From positions 17,855,620 to 17,919,619 of the forward strand of contig CM057235.1 in NCBI GenBank assembly GCA_029891385.1: DNA of 64,000 nucleotides, in the 5' to 3' direction. This document shows, piece by piece, positions 35,871 to 46,899 of this stretch (position 1 is its first letter; every line of letters starts with the position of its first letter). This DNA is from Erythroxylum novogranatense (Eukaryota > Streptophyta > Magnoliopsida > Malpighiales > Erythroxylaceae). The position numbers were made by a program, and so were the translations under genes. Under the pieces are notes generated by a model. That model made no database searches and was not told where the DNA came from. It saw only the letters and a list, made by a program, of their open reading frames with translations.

Positions 35871-36478
35871 CTTAATTAATTAATAAGATATATATATCTT
35901 ATTAATTAATTAATTAATAAGATATATATATATATCTTATTAATTAATTAAGTAATTAATATATATATATATATATATATGACTAACGTGGAAGGAGGAT
36001 GAGAAGCTTCTTTTAGCCTTGTCAAAAGTAGCATTTAATGGCTTTAAATGAAAAAGATAAGATGACTAAAAGACAAAAAATGCAAAAGGAAGGTTGATGG
36101 TCGTGGATTATAAAAATGAGTTTGTAAAACTAGTTAAAAACCTAAGGTTTGAAAGAAAGAGTTTATCTCTCAAGCTCTCCATCATCCTCTCTCCAAGCTT
36201 CATCTTCCTTCTTCAAGCTTCTTCTCCTTAGCTCTCCAAGAATAAGGTAAGATCTAGCAGTCTTCACTTTATTCTAGCTATTCTCGGGTCAAAGGGTTTG
36301 CCCCGGTTAGTTTCTCCGACCTCTGCATGGATACCGTTAGAAACGGTCTCCTTTGGTCGTTATGGTTTGACTTTGTTATATAGACACATAGATTCTGGCT
36401 TTCGAGAAGGTCCCAGAATAAAAAAATTTGTTTTTCCATACCGTGTATATGTGATGTACATACCGGGAGTTTCCTACA
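34465..36478 (+). mobile_element. 5' LTR of the copia element (2014 bp)
   Basis: It starts 'tgttagaatagtgccctaaa' and ends 'gggagtttcctaca'. The TSD 'gagag' lies at 34460-34464. It matches the 3' LTR at 40399-42208 over its length with scattered differences and is about 200 bp longer because of an inverted duplication at 35764-36003. Long copia LTRs (1.8-2.0 kb) point to the Angela branch. The element (34465-42208) is 7744 bp. Confidence 0.95.
35713..36003. repeat. (TA)n tract and a 240 bp inverted duplication in the 5' LTR
   Basis: A 24 bp arm at 35764-35787 ('ctcatcctccttccacgt...') is exactly complementary to 35980-36003. Between them lie 192 bp of TA, TTAA and 'taagatatatatatctta' palindromes, so nearly the whole block can fold into one hairpin. 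The 3' LTR has only the right arm (about 41711-41735) and a short TA tract. Confidence 0.9.
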
Positions 36479-36479
36479 G

Positions 36480-36493
36480 TGGTATCAGAGCCA
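36480..36493 (+). other. Primer-binding site of the copia element
   Basis: TGGTATCAGAGCCA lies one base after the LTR end and is complementary to the 3' end of initiator tRNA-Met. Confidence 0.9.
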
Positions 36494-37604
36494 CTTGTGT
36501 CGTATATAAAGAAGAAAGCATGACTAGGTTGATGCTGCCTAATGCTTGTGACCATTGTGCATGTGGACTATGTTAAATTCGAAATCAGTGTAGCAATCTT
36601 GTTTTCAGAATTTTCTTACCCAGATTTGCTCATAAGATGTTGTTGAATATGTCTGTGGAAGGAAAGAGTTTATCAATGTGGTTTGATATGGTTTTCCTAA
36701 TTTATTCACTTATGTTCTAGTTGCTGTGTTTGTGCACATTCCTTGAACAGGCATGCTTGTAAATTCGAGAATAAATTGTAGAAATTTTTTTTTCAGATTT
36801 TCTTTCACTGACATGTCTCTAAGATGTTTACAAATGTCTATGAAGATGGAAAAATGTTTTCGAGGTGATTTACTATTTATTTGAGAATTTATTGTGTGCT
36901 GCTGGGAATATCTGTGTTGAGGAAGACATATTCAACATTGTCTTGGTTGCTGAGGTTGGTTGAGTTTTTGTTGGAAATAAATCCTGGAAAAATTCATGGA
37001 GAATGTTGTGAACATGTTGTAACCTCTGTAATTTTCTCAGATTTTATTGAAATTGTTTCAATGATTTTTCCAAGCAAAAAACAGAGCTTAGCAGTTTTGA
37101 GAAAGTTGCTGGAACTGTTTTGTTTGGAATGATTGATTGTGTATTTTTCGGTTCCAATGCCTTGGATCATTTTTAATGTGATTAAAAATATGTTACATTG
37201 ATGTTGTATGCTTGCCAAACTGATTTTCTTAAAATTGGGTTTCTAAAAATTTTCGGATGTCAAATGTGTCTCATTAGCGTCTCGTTAGTATATTTCCTTG
37301 TCTTGATTGTTTTGGCCGTCACCAATTTTGTGACCAGTGTCGAAGTAGTCTTGATAAAGTGTAGACTACCTAGAGATACTTAGGAAGATTATTTGATATT
37401 CGCAAAATTATTTGGAAATCTAAGAGATTAATAGTGTATTAATCCATTTCAAGTTTTTCATGTATAGTATGATTATATATGGTAAGCATGATACAATGAA
37501 AGTGTTTCATTTATACATCAAATGTAAAGTATATTACACTTGGTATTGTGAATTTGAACTGCACAAATTGAGAAATTAGCCGATTAGAGAGCAATTCTAA
37601 ATAT
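36494..37604 (+). other. Copia leader without gag or protease
   Basis: 1.1 kb where gag should begin. Only degenerate T-rich repeats are seen ('cagattttctttcactgaca' and similar at 36600-36800). No capsid, zinc knuckle or aspartyl-protease motif is readable in any frame, so gag and protease appear deleted. Confidence 0.65.
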
Positions 37605-37698
37605 AAGTCGACTTACACATGCATAAGTCGACTTGCATTCTCGGGTAAGTCGACTTGCATTCTCGGGTAAGTCGACTTACACATGCACAAGTCGACTT
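37605..37698 (+). repeat. Five AAGTCGACTT palindromes at 20-22 bp spacing
   Basis: Perfect copies start at 37605, 37625, 37647, 37669 and 37689 (spacing 20, 22, 22, 20). The spacers alternate 'acacatgcat' or 'acacatgcac' with 'gcattctcgggt'. The array begins 1.1 kb after the primer-binding site and touches the start of integrase coding sequence. Confidence 0.95.
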
Positions 37699-38520
37699 GC
37701 TCATGCACAGTACTCAGGTAAACGAGATAATTTAAAATCAACTTACTTATGGCATTGTCGCCTTGGCCATATAAATGAGAGACGCATAGCTAAGCTCCAT
37801 AAGAGTGGTAGTTTAGGGTCATTTGATTATGAATCATATGACACATATGAATCTTGTTTATTAGGCAAGATGACTAAGTTACCCTTTAAGGGAAAGGGTG
37901 AACGAGTGACTGGAGTATTAGACCTAATACATTCAGATGTATGTGGTCCGATGTCCATCCATGCTAGAAGTGGTTGTCTTTACTTCATTACCTTTATCGA
38001 TGATTATTCTCGATATGGGTACCTGTATCTGATGAGATACAAATCTGAAGTATTTGAAAAGTTCAACCAATTCAGAAATGAAGTAGAAAACCAACTTGGG
38101 AAATGTATCAAGACATTACGATCCGATCGTGGTAGGGAATACTTAGACCAACAGTCTTTAGATTATCTCAGAGATAATGGGATTTTATCTCAATGGACTC
38201 CACCTTACACACCACAAAGATAATGGTGTGGTGAAAGGAGAAATCGAACCTTGTTAGACATGGTACGATCGATGATGGGCTTTGCAAAGTTACCAAAATC
38301 CTTTTGGGAGTATGCACTGAGACAATTTGTTTATTTGTTAAACGAGTTTCATCAAAGACAGCTTAATGTTACTTCATATGAGATGTGGACTAACAAAAGA
38401 CCCTATCTTACTCATTTGAAAGTTTGGGGTTGTCCCGCTTATGTGAAGCGGATACGGTCGATAAACTTGATGCAAAATCGACAAGTGTTTGTTTGTAGGA
38501 TATCCTAAAGAAACAATGGG
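37699..38520 (+). pseudogene. Copia integrase remnant
   Basis: Zinc-binding: 'LWHCRLGHINERRIAKLH' and 'YESCLLGKMTKLPF'. Core: 'LDLIHSDVCGPMSIHARSG', 'TLRSDRGREYLDQQ' and 'ERRNRTLLDMVRSMM', so the DDE residues are still readable. A stop at 38221-38223 splits the frame next to the catalytic Glu segment ('PPYTPQR-stop-WCGERRNRT'). Near 38490-38510 the frame shifts (the next piece starts 'VGYPKETMGYQFY'). Family: GAG-pre-integrase plus integrase core of Ty1/copia. Confidence 0.92.
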
Positions 38521-39630
38521 ATATCAATTCTACTCACGAGGAACAAAGGTGTTTGTTTCAAAGCATCTGTCTTTAGAGAAAGAGTTTCTTTTACAAGAAG
38601 ACAATGGGAGCAAAATTGAACTTGAAGAAGTTCAAGATGCTCGAATGACGCAGATCAATCTCAACTCAAATCGTGACTCATCTGAGATGAAAATGATTCA
38701 ACCTTCTACAACACAAGAAGTTCGTAGGTCACGTAGGATACGCTCTGTTCCCGAGAGATATGGATTTCTCATGAATGAACAGAATGACGTATTGCTCATA
38801 GAAGATAATAAGCCTACCACCTATGAAGAGGTTCTGAAGAGTTCAAAGTCTAAGAAATGGCTTCATGCCATGAAGGCTGAAATGGATTCCATGTATGAAA
38901 ACCAAGTATGGACTTTGGTTGAGGCACCCGAAGGAATAAAACCCATAGGGTGTAAATGGGTTTTCAAAAAGAAAACCGACATGGATGGTAATGTGATTAC
39001 CTATAAAGCAAGGCTTGTGGCTAAAGGTTTTCGTCAAAGACAAGGAATTGACTACGACGAGACCTTGACCCGATCATGAATCTTAAATCCATTAGGATAC
39101 TCCTACCCATTGCCACTCATTATTATTATGAGATATGGCAAATGGATGTGAAGAAAGCTTTCCTAAATGGAAATCTAGCTGAGGATGTGTATATGACACA
39201 ACCAGAGGGCTTCACGTTCTATGATGGCGAAAAGGTATGCAAGCTTCAGAAATCTATCTATGGATTGAAACAAGCATCCAGGAGTTGGAATATCCGTTTT
39301 GATGAGGTAATCAAAAAGTTTGGTTTCTCACAAAATCCAGATGAACACTGTGTGTATAAGAAGGTTAGTGGGACTGCAATCGTATTCCTTGTGCTATATG
39401 TAGATGGCATATTATTACTAGGAAACGATGTCTCTATGCTACAATCTGTGAAGATTTGGTTATCCAAACAATTTGCCATGAAAGACCTTGGTGAAGCAAC
39501 TTATATCCTTGGGATAAAGATTTATAGAGATAGATCAAAAAGATTGATTGGTCTTTCACAATCAACGTACATAGACAAGATGCTAAAGAGGTTTAGCATG
39601 GAGCAATCCAAGAGAGGTACCTTCCCGTGA
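38489..39630 (+). pseudogene. Copia reverse transcriptase remnant
   Basis: 'EMDSMYENQVWTLVEAPEG', 'CKWVFKKKTDMDGNVITYKA', 'RLVAKGFRQRQGIDYDET', then after a stop and frameshift near 39070-39080 'MDVKKAFLNGNLAEDVYM' and 'KLQKSIYGLKQASRSWNIRF'. The catalytic Tyr-x-Asp-Asp box reads 'LYVDGILLLGND', so the second Asp is Gly and the enzyme would be dead. Another shift at about 39628 leads into RNase H. The sequence fits Angela/Tork-like copia elements. Confidence 0.93.
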
Positions 39631-40380
39631 ATTATGGGATAACGCTCTCGAAATCTATGTGTGCTAAGACACAAAATGAGATGATGCGCATGAATATGAT
39701 CTCGTATGCATCTGCAGTAGGATCTATCATGTATGCTATGCTATGTACGAGACCTGATGTATCATATGCTCTAAGTGTTACGATCAGATACCAATCGGAT
39801 CCTGGTGAGGGTCACTGGGTGGCTGTCAAGAATATCCTCAAGTACTTGCGAAGGACTAAGGATATTTTCTTGATATATGGAGATGGAAATCTAAAAGTGA
39901 GCGGGTATACAGATGCTAGTTTTCAATCTGATAAGGATGATTCTAAATCCCAATCAGGTTATATATTCACACTGAATGACGGGGCGGTCAGTTGGAAGAG
40001 TTCCAAACAAGAGACAATTGACGATTCAACAACCGAGGCAGAGTACATTGCCGCTTCAGACGCAGCAAAGGAAGCAGTTTGGATCAAAAATTTCATTACT
40101 AAACTTGGTGTGGTCCCTAACTGTGATGGGCCCATACAGTTGTATTGAGACAACAATGGGGCTATTGCGCAGGCGAAAGAACTAAGGTCTCATCAACGAT
40201 CCAAACACGTACTTCGCAGATATCATTTGATTCGAAAGATCATTGGTCGAGGTGATGTCCTGATAGAGAGAATTTCCGTAGAGCAGAATATTGCTGATCC
40301 GTTGACAAAGCCATTGTCACAGAAGAATTTTGATTCTCATGTACTCGCCTATGGTATTAGATATCAAGGCGATTGGCTTT
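39627..40380 (+). pseudogene. Copia RNase H remnant
   Basis: 'YASAVGSIMYAMLCTRPDVS', 'KVSGYTDASFQSDKDDSKSQ', 'GAVSWKSSKQETIDDSTTEA', 'EYIAASDAAKEAVWI', then after a stop at 40146-40148 'DNNGAIAQAKELRSHQRSKH' and 'EQNIADPLTKPLSQKNFDSH'. Catalytic acids are in place (TDAS, STTEAEY, DNNGA). The ending 'YGIRYQGDWL' and the stop at 40379-40381 are the natural end of the polyprotein. Confidence 0.92.
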
Positions 40381-40383
40381 AGG

Positions 40384-40398
40384 TCAAGTGGGAGATTT
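40384..40398 (+). other. Copia polypurine tract
   Basis: 'tcaagtgggagat' lies just before the 3' LTR, as usual in copia elements. Confidence 0.75.
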
Positions 40399-42208
40399 TT
40401 TTAGAGTAGTGCCCTAAAGGCAATCGCCTTTAGCGCGTTTTGTACAAAGTTGTGTACATACTTTATGAATAAATAAAGAAAGGCATATTTCATTAATTTG
40501 ATGTTCATTATTTATGAATGGATATTGATCTATAAGCAAATTAATGAAGTCCATGGTACATGACATAGCATGAAAGAAATTGTGATGTGATCATACTACT
40601 GAGATTCCTATCATGTGCAATTATGTCAGTATCTAAATTATTCCTAGTCGTAGAATTACTGAAACTGGACATCGTTAATCCGGAGAGACTAGCACATCTC
40701 AAGCTCCTTGATTTGATCAAGCAGTGGATCTCAGAAACTGTAAATATGAGATGTTTAGGGTTGAGATGTGAATGCTTACTAGAGGTAGTAAGTACATTGG
40801 ATAACCTGCTATCAGATCATCACATGGATGTCATATTCTAATGTCAGTGATAATCTCATCATAGCAATGGTGCAAATATCCTTAGACTTGAGGTACTCAA
40901 GGATATCTTAGATACTGATTCTGTGCTTTGACTCCATTCCTTGTTACCTTACACAGGTCGCTCATAGCGTGGTGATTGGGTACAGCTTGAGGTATTCGAA
41001 AGTAATTGAGTAGCCAATAAATGATTCATCACTTCTGTGATAGCAGAAGATGATACCCTTGGCCTCTTGTCAGGGTCATTACTTGGAAATCTCTAGCCGG
41101 AGTTCATATGTCATGGAGAGTGTCTTCAGTGACATATAAAGTAATGAGTCTTAGGACAAGAACTGATATCACTTCGACTAGATTTGACTTAGTCAGTCTA
41201 GTAAGAGTTGACACTTTGTCCATACTCATAACCAAGTGGGGTATAGCATGGTGAAAGGACGAATTGCACAGTAATTGTCTATGGAAAGGTTCGTGATATG
41301 GTTCGTGATGAACATAGGTTTATTCGTCAAACCAATTACTTTCCGGTCAATTGGGGGTCATGATATGTTGCTAGATACCTCTCATGATTTGCTTGGATTA
41401 AGTGTTAATCTAAGTGGCCAACATAATCGGGAACCTAATGGGTCACACGCATAAGAGTGATTCGGAGAATTAGTAAAATAGTTTTGGACAGAGATCCAAT
41501 ATATGGAGAGCAATAGGATTAAATAGATCCCGATGAGATCGAGATATGTCCCGATAAGATCGCGACATCGATATTCTTTGAAACAGTCTTGGTGTTTTTT
41601 CCATCTACCGACCGGTAGGACCGACCCAGTGTACCGGATCACTTGACATTTATATTTATATATATATATATATCTTATTAATTAATTAAGTAATTAATAT
41701 ATATATATATATGACTAACGTGGAAGGAGGATGAGAAGCTTCTTTAGCCTTGTCAAAAGTAGCATTTAATGGCTTTAAATGAAAAGACAAGATGACTAAA
41801 AGACAAAAAATGCTAAAGGAAGGTTGATGGTCGTGGATTATAAAAATGAGTTTGTAAAACTAGTTAAAAACCTAAGGTTTGAAAGAAAGAGTTTATCTCT
41901 CAAGCTCTCCATCATCCTCTCTCCAAGCTTCATCTTCCTTCTTCAAGCTTCTTCTCCTTAGCTCTCCAAGAATAAGGTAAGATCTAGCAGTCTTCACTTT
42001 ATTCTAGCTATTCTCGGGTCAAAGGGTTTCCCCCGGTTAGTTTCTCCGACCTCTGCTTGGATACCATTAGAGACGGTCTCCTTTGGTCGTTATGGTTTGA
42101 CTTTATTATATAGACACATAGATCCTGGCTTTCGGGAAGGTCCCGGAACAAAAAATTTTATTTTTTCGCACCGTGTATATGTGATGTACACACCGGAAAT
42201 TTCCTACA
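40399..42208 (+). mobile_element. 3' LTR of the copia element (1810 bp)
   Basis: It starts 'ttttagagtagtgcccta' (the expected TG is TT) and ends 'ggaaatttcctaca', with TSD 'gagag' at 42209-42213 matching 34460-34464. Many small differences from the 5' LTR show the insertion is not recent. It lacks the inverted duplication. Confidence 0.95.
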
Positions 42209-42213
42209 GAGAG

Positions 42214-42420
42214 GTCATTCCATACTTAAAATCTGAATATGCAATTGCATGGAGTCTCTTAGCTTGAGAATTTGCATCATGCTCCATGAAGAGTTGGTTG
42301 TTGCTCCATAAAGAGTCGACTATTGCTTTAGCTTACTAGAATTTTTCCTTCTTGGATAGTATCTATGGACCGATCTCCCCCATTGTGAAGTCTTCTCAGT
42401 TATAATTCTCCATAACCCTC
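42214..42420 (-). other. Possible upstream part of the LINE ORF2 fragment
   Basis: If the copia element is removed, 34464 joins 42214. Weak LINE-like reading continues on the minus strand but I could not find a decisive motif. Confidence 0.3.
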
Positions 42421-42609
42421 CCTCATCCCTTAGTAAATATAGACTATCCCAGCTAACTTTAGCAAAAGTCCTGGTTTCTTATGAGCTTCTCAACTTCCTT
42501 AGTTTTTAAGAATGATGACCAATCAACATTGGTGATAAGAGAGATGAGAGAGAGACGAGCAGAGATCCCATAACTTCTGAGATCGCTGGTTGTTAATCCT
42601 TCTCTCTCC

Positions 42610-43738
42610 ATGGCTTCTTCTTCTTCTCCTTCCCCAACTCGAAATCCTCTTGCCCTAATACATGTTCTTTCTCCAAGTCACTCCCAAACGACCTATTCCT
42701 CTAACCCTAATTGAACCCAAAACACAGACCTAAACATCAGCGTCCTTTCTCCAACCAAAAATCCACCCCCCAAAATGACCTCCTCCACCATTCATACCCA
42801 AAACACATCCTTGACTAAAAACCTGATAGATGTAGGCCTATCTGCTACTCAGCAGGCGTCTGAACTAGAAACATCCTCATAACCCCTTATGATTAAAACT
42901 TCAAAGAATCCTAGAACCTGGAAATCAGTAGTTTCTGAATGTCTGGAGGACTCCTCGGAAGCTAAAGCTTTGACCTACTATCTCTCGGAGGTTAAGGAGG
43001 ACTAGATCTTTGTCATTCCTCCTTCAGAGTTAGCGAAGAAAGGAGCTGCTCAATTTAGATTCGCCCTAATAGGATTTTTTATAGGTAAGTGTCCTGCATT
43101 TCCTGTGGTTCAGAGAGTGTTAGCAAAATCCTGGTTAGCGTTTGGGTTTAAGGAAACCTTAATCATGGGTTTAAACAACTTCCTATTTAAATTTGACTTG
43201 GAGATAGGTTTGAATTTGATTCTGGAGAATGATCCTTAGCATATCCAAGGTAAACCCTTTTTTTTACAGAAGTGGTGTTTGAATATGGGGGAACAAGAAG
43301 GTGTTAGGTTTGCCCTGGTGTGGGCTAGATTCCATAACATACCTATAGAATACTGGAACACTGAGGGATTGGGAAGAATAGCAAGTGTGGTTGGCCACCC
43401 TTTACTTATAGATACCCAAACTGCTAGGATGTCTAGGATTGTGTATGCTAGAATGTGTATGAAGCTAGAATTATAAAGGAGTTGGCCTTCTTCTTTCCAA
43501 CTGGCTACTTACAGTGAAGAAGGGAAAATAATCTTTAAGGAAATAAAGATTGAGTACGAATGGAGGCCTGATCATCATGTACAGAAGAAGGAATGGGCAC
43601 CTACAGGGAGATTATTTAAGACTGGATTACAACAGGAGTTAGAGAAGGGGAAGGAAACTATTCTAAATAGTTTAAATCAACAAAAAAGGAAGGAACAGGA
43701 GTTAGCCTATGAGAAGACATCAAAATCATAAGGAGAAT
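42610..43738 (+). pseudogene. LINE ORF1 (DUF4283-type) remnant
   Basis: From ATG 42610 ('MASSSSPSPTRNPLALIHVL') one frame runs with in-frame stops (about 42712, 42880, 43003, 43237, 43474, 43728). The nucleic-acid-binding DUF4283 core reads 'CPAFPVVQRVLAKSWLAFGF', 'LNNFLFKFDLEIGLNLIL', 'GKPFFLQKWCLNMGEQEGVR', 'ARFHNIPIEYWNTEGLGRIA' and 'GHPLLIDTQTARMSRIVYAR'. ORF1 proteins bind LINE RNA. The frame is free of indels, so decay is by point mutation. Confidence 0.85.
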
Positions 43739-44087
43739 AGAGCTTCTAATATTTAGATAGAGCAAAGTAAGGGTAAAGGATCTCAATAGAATTTTAAAGC
43801 GCCTGAGATGGCAATACAAGATGATAAGAAAGCAAGTCCTTCTGGAAGCCCTACCCAACTAAGCAAAGATCAATAGAAGCAAGATGAACCGAGTGGAGAC
43901 TTTAAGGATCCAAATCTTCCTACTGTGAGTCAAGTAGGTATCCACCTCTACTATTTCTAAATTGGTTCCTAGTACTAATACTCAGAGTTTTGGGCTTTTG
44001 GGATGGGCAGAGGGAGATTTTACTGTTAGGAAAAGTAGGAAATCTAGTAGGAAGCAGAAGTAGGAGGCCTTTATTCTATTTTGTGAT

Positions 44088-44515
44088 ATGGCTTTAGTTT
44101 TTTGAAATGTTAGGGGTCTTACAACCCTAAAAAGCAACTAGTTGTAGATGTATGTATTAAGAGGTTGTCAGTTTCTTTTGTCTGCTTGATTGAGTCTAGG
44201 ATTAGGTCTCCTTCATTTTTGAATAATGTATGCTCCTCTTTGTTTCCTATATGACTTTCTTATAGTAATGTAGATCATGCTTCAAATGTTAGGATAGTAA
44301 TTGTTTGGAATCTGGATTGTTTCTTGTGTTTTATTCAAATCACAAATGATCAATTGATTCATTTAGAGGTTACTCAAATGAACAGTTCTTTGTCCTTTTT
44401 GTGACTTGTGTTTATGGGTCAAATAATCTCAATCATAGGAAGAACCTCTAGTCTGATCTGTAAACTATCAATCTCATTGTTGGTTACCACCCTGGGATTA
44501 TAGCTAGGATAGTGA
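44088..44515 (+). pseudogene. LINE ORF2 endonuclease N-terminus, truncated
   Basis: ATG 44088 reads 'MALVF-stop-NVRGLT'; after a frameshift near 44120 it reads 'QLVVDVCIKRLSVSFVCLIE', then 'SRIRSPSFLNN'. The Asn of WNVRG and the Glu of the LIESR word are the first catalytic residues of APE-type LINE endonucleases. Homology is lost at about 44515, so RT is missing. It follows the ORF1 remnant at 42610 by about 350 bp on the same strand and is the same LINE copy. Confidence 0.75.
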
Positions 44516-44885
44516 TCCTAATGTTGAGTTTACTTTAAGTTAATGTTGATTTATTTATTTTTGTGTTTATTGATTTGGTTGTTGTGATTGATTAATATAA
44601 TTGCATGTTTCGGTAACAAACCGAGAGGGTGAGCCGAATAAAAAGATTAGATCGAATTAATGAGAGTTGGGCAATCTAATTGGCCATTTAATCAATCTAG
44701 TTGGTAATTTCATGGAGAGAGATCTCGCGCGAGACCCGATTGTTTATTAGAGAGCTTTAGAACTAATTAGAATTGTGGGTAATTTGTGAATTGCGAGATT
44801 GCAAGTTCCATAATTCAATTAGGATTTACAATTTAGTGTTTAATGGTTATAACTCGAGATAGAGTAATCAACCCTACGATCGTCT
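44516..44885. other. Unassigned AT-rich stretch
   Basis: Contains 'ggtaacaaaccgagagggtg' and repeated 'aattag' words. I recognise no gene or element end here. Confidence 0.3.
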
Positions 44886-45797
44886 TGTAGACCTATGTCT
44901 TTAGTTCAGTCTCCAATCAAAATTATCCCATTTGAATAGCTACAGATCAAGATATGGCTAAAATACCAAAGTCTGTTATGTGGAAACACTCCATCTAATG
45001 AGGTACACACTCCAATCAACGCACCTCAGTCTTATTATGCAAGAACAATGCCAAAAACACATCCAATTACTAGAAACATCCCATTTTCATATAAAATTCT
45101 TCTTTTAACAAAACCCTTCATGTTACCCTTCAAAACTCAAACAACATATCAAAATTTCCATACCTTTTAAAGAAGTTTTTCAAAACCCTCATTCGTCACT
45201 CCACTAGCTTCCCTTCTTTGGTCTTCTCCTCTTTTACATATAACATACCCATTCAAAACTCATTTTCAACAGTCATAGATGCATAACAGAACCCTAGCTG
45301 AAGTTGAGATGAGAAAGGAGCTAAATTTCATACCAAAACATGCAATTAACGTACCTTAAACTTTAAACGCATAAAGGGATTTAACAAGATGTTGGATTGT
45401 GAGAGAGAAAATCTCAAACTTCTGCAAATTTTTTTGTTGGTTGATCCTCCCCCTCTTTATCTGCGTGTGTTTAGGTAAAACTTGAGGTGGGTGAGATGAC
45501 ATTTACCATATGGCTAAAGCTTATGTTGCGGGACATGAAACATGGCTCAATTTTATTGGTTTCTACTTTTCACCTTTCTTTAATTACCAAAATGACCATA
45601 CCTTTGTCTTATTCTATGAAATTGCATGTCATCTTAATACATTTAACGATTCAGTCCATGATTAATGTATATTTGTACATGCATAACACAATTAATCACA
45701 AATTACTAAATTACCCTTAACAATTATGTTCTACCGATTACAAATACTTTCAGGGACATGAAACATTCCTACTAGGGTATAATTTTGAGGCCTCACA
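44886..45797 (-). mobile_element. LTR fragment related to B-type, reverse strand
   Basis: On the minus strand it starts 'tgtgaggcctcaaaattata' at 45797. Near 44890-44910 it has 'aaagacataggtctacaag', the counterpart of 'gagacatagggctacagg' in the B LTR, and 'ttttagccatatcttgatc' in the place of 'ttttgggcatatcttgggcc'. The far end is missing or unrecognised and no TSD was found. Confidence 0.55.
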
Positions 45798-45839
45798 TTT
45801 TAGTTTGTTTTTCCCTTTCCTACTTTTGAAAATTGATGT

Positions 45840-46760
45840 GCTCCTATTTTGAAAATTTTTCTAGTCGTTTTCTATTTTCTATTGAAATTATTAGGCTTCC
45901 AAGGATAAGTAACTAAAATGCCAATCTTCACCCTTTCTCCTTCCTCTCCCAGTTGCACAAATGGGATACTCTTGGGCAATTCAGAGTTTTTCTTGACTTC
46001 ATCAAAAAATTTTGAAATGAAAATTCTCTTCATGTTAGCTATTTGAGTATCCATACATATGTGTTTTCCTAAAGAGATATGTAGGAAGCTTAGCCCTTCA
46101 ATTGTCCAGAATTCTAAAGGAATGATATGAAAATTGATCTAAATGGGGATGCTATCTATATTCCCTCTATCATATTCAAGACCTAGCTTTCATTTTTAAA
46201 TGAAAATAGGTTGACCTCCCCAAATACTAAAGGCCTTGCTCGAGTATTTCATTAGCAAGAGTATTTCATTTAGACAATGTTTAAATTTGAATTTAAATAA
46301 GAAATTTCCACCTTCCACCAGCATTGTCTTCTTTAACCCTTTATTGCTTCACCTTGTTGTCACTCAGGTAAGAAACACTCGGAATGCAGGTCTTTTACTC
46401 CAAAAGAACCCTACCAAAGTTGAGTACCAAATAGTAGCCCCCACTTTAAGTATCTCTATAGGTGGAGTAAGTACCCCACCCACCATCACATCTTAGACGT
46501 GTTTCAGTTTGCCTTTGTTATGCTAGATACGTTCTTCCAAACTCTAATAGGCCTTTTTGCTACTTTCGAATCATTAAAAGGGGGCCCATTCTTGTCATTG
46601 TCTACAGGACTATCTTGAACTGAAGGTTCTCCGTATTTTACACCTTGGGCTTCACAGGAGAGTTTAGAAAACTCCTCCAGAAATGAGTTAGGTGTAGATA
46701 CCTCACCTCTAATATCCTTATCAAATTGCAAGGCCAATGTATCTCCTTCCATCGAAGTAA
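45840..46760 (-). pseudogene. LINE ORF1 (DUF4283-type) remnant, second copy
   Basis: From ATG at 46752 on the minus strand: 'MEGDTLALQFDKDIRGEVST', then, with stops and shifts, 'ATIWYSTLVGFFWSKRPAFR', 'LKKTMLVEGGNFLFKF', 'IPLEFWTIEGLSF', 'MDTQIANMKRIFISKFFDEV' and 'ELPKSIPFVQLGEEGERVKI'. This is the same protein family as 42610-43738 but a different copy on the other strand. ORF2 does not follow it, and its downstream neighbour is the LTR fragment. Confidence 0.8.
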
Positions 46761-46899
46761 AACCTCTCAGAGGGTTACACCAAAGGTCTGCACCAGGAAG
46801 GTAATAAAACTATCGAGGGTGTTAACTTTCCAAAAAATAAAAGCTTCAAGGGAAAAAGTGTAAAGTAGGTAGAAAGAAGGCATAGAAAAGAAATGTATA
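46761..46899. other. Junction between LINE and Athila-type sequence
   Basis: About 140 bp with no recognised homology. It holds either the LINE 5' leader or the broken end of the Athila element. Confidence 0.3.

Noticed and set aside
37605..37698. CRISPR-like array
   Set aside because: Units are only 10 bp and spacers are repeated rather than unique; this is a plant retrotransposon.
45840..46760. ORF1 partner of the LINE ORF2 at 51-55 kb
   Set aside because: On the minus strand ORF1 should lie at higher coordinates than ORF2; here it is lower, so it belongs to a different copy.
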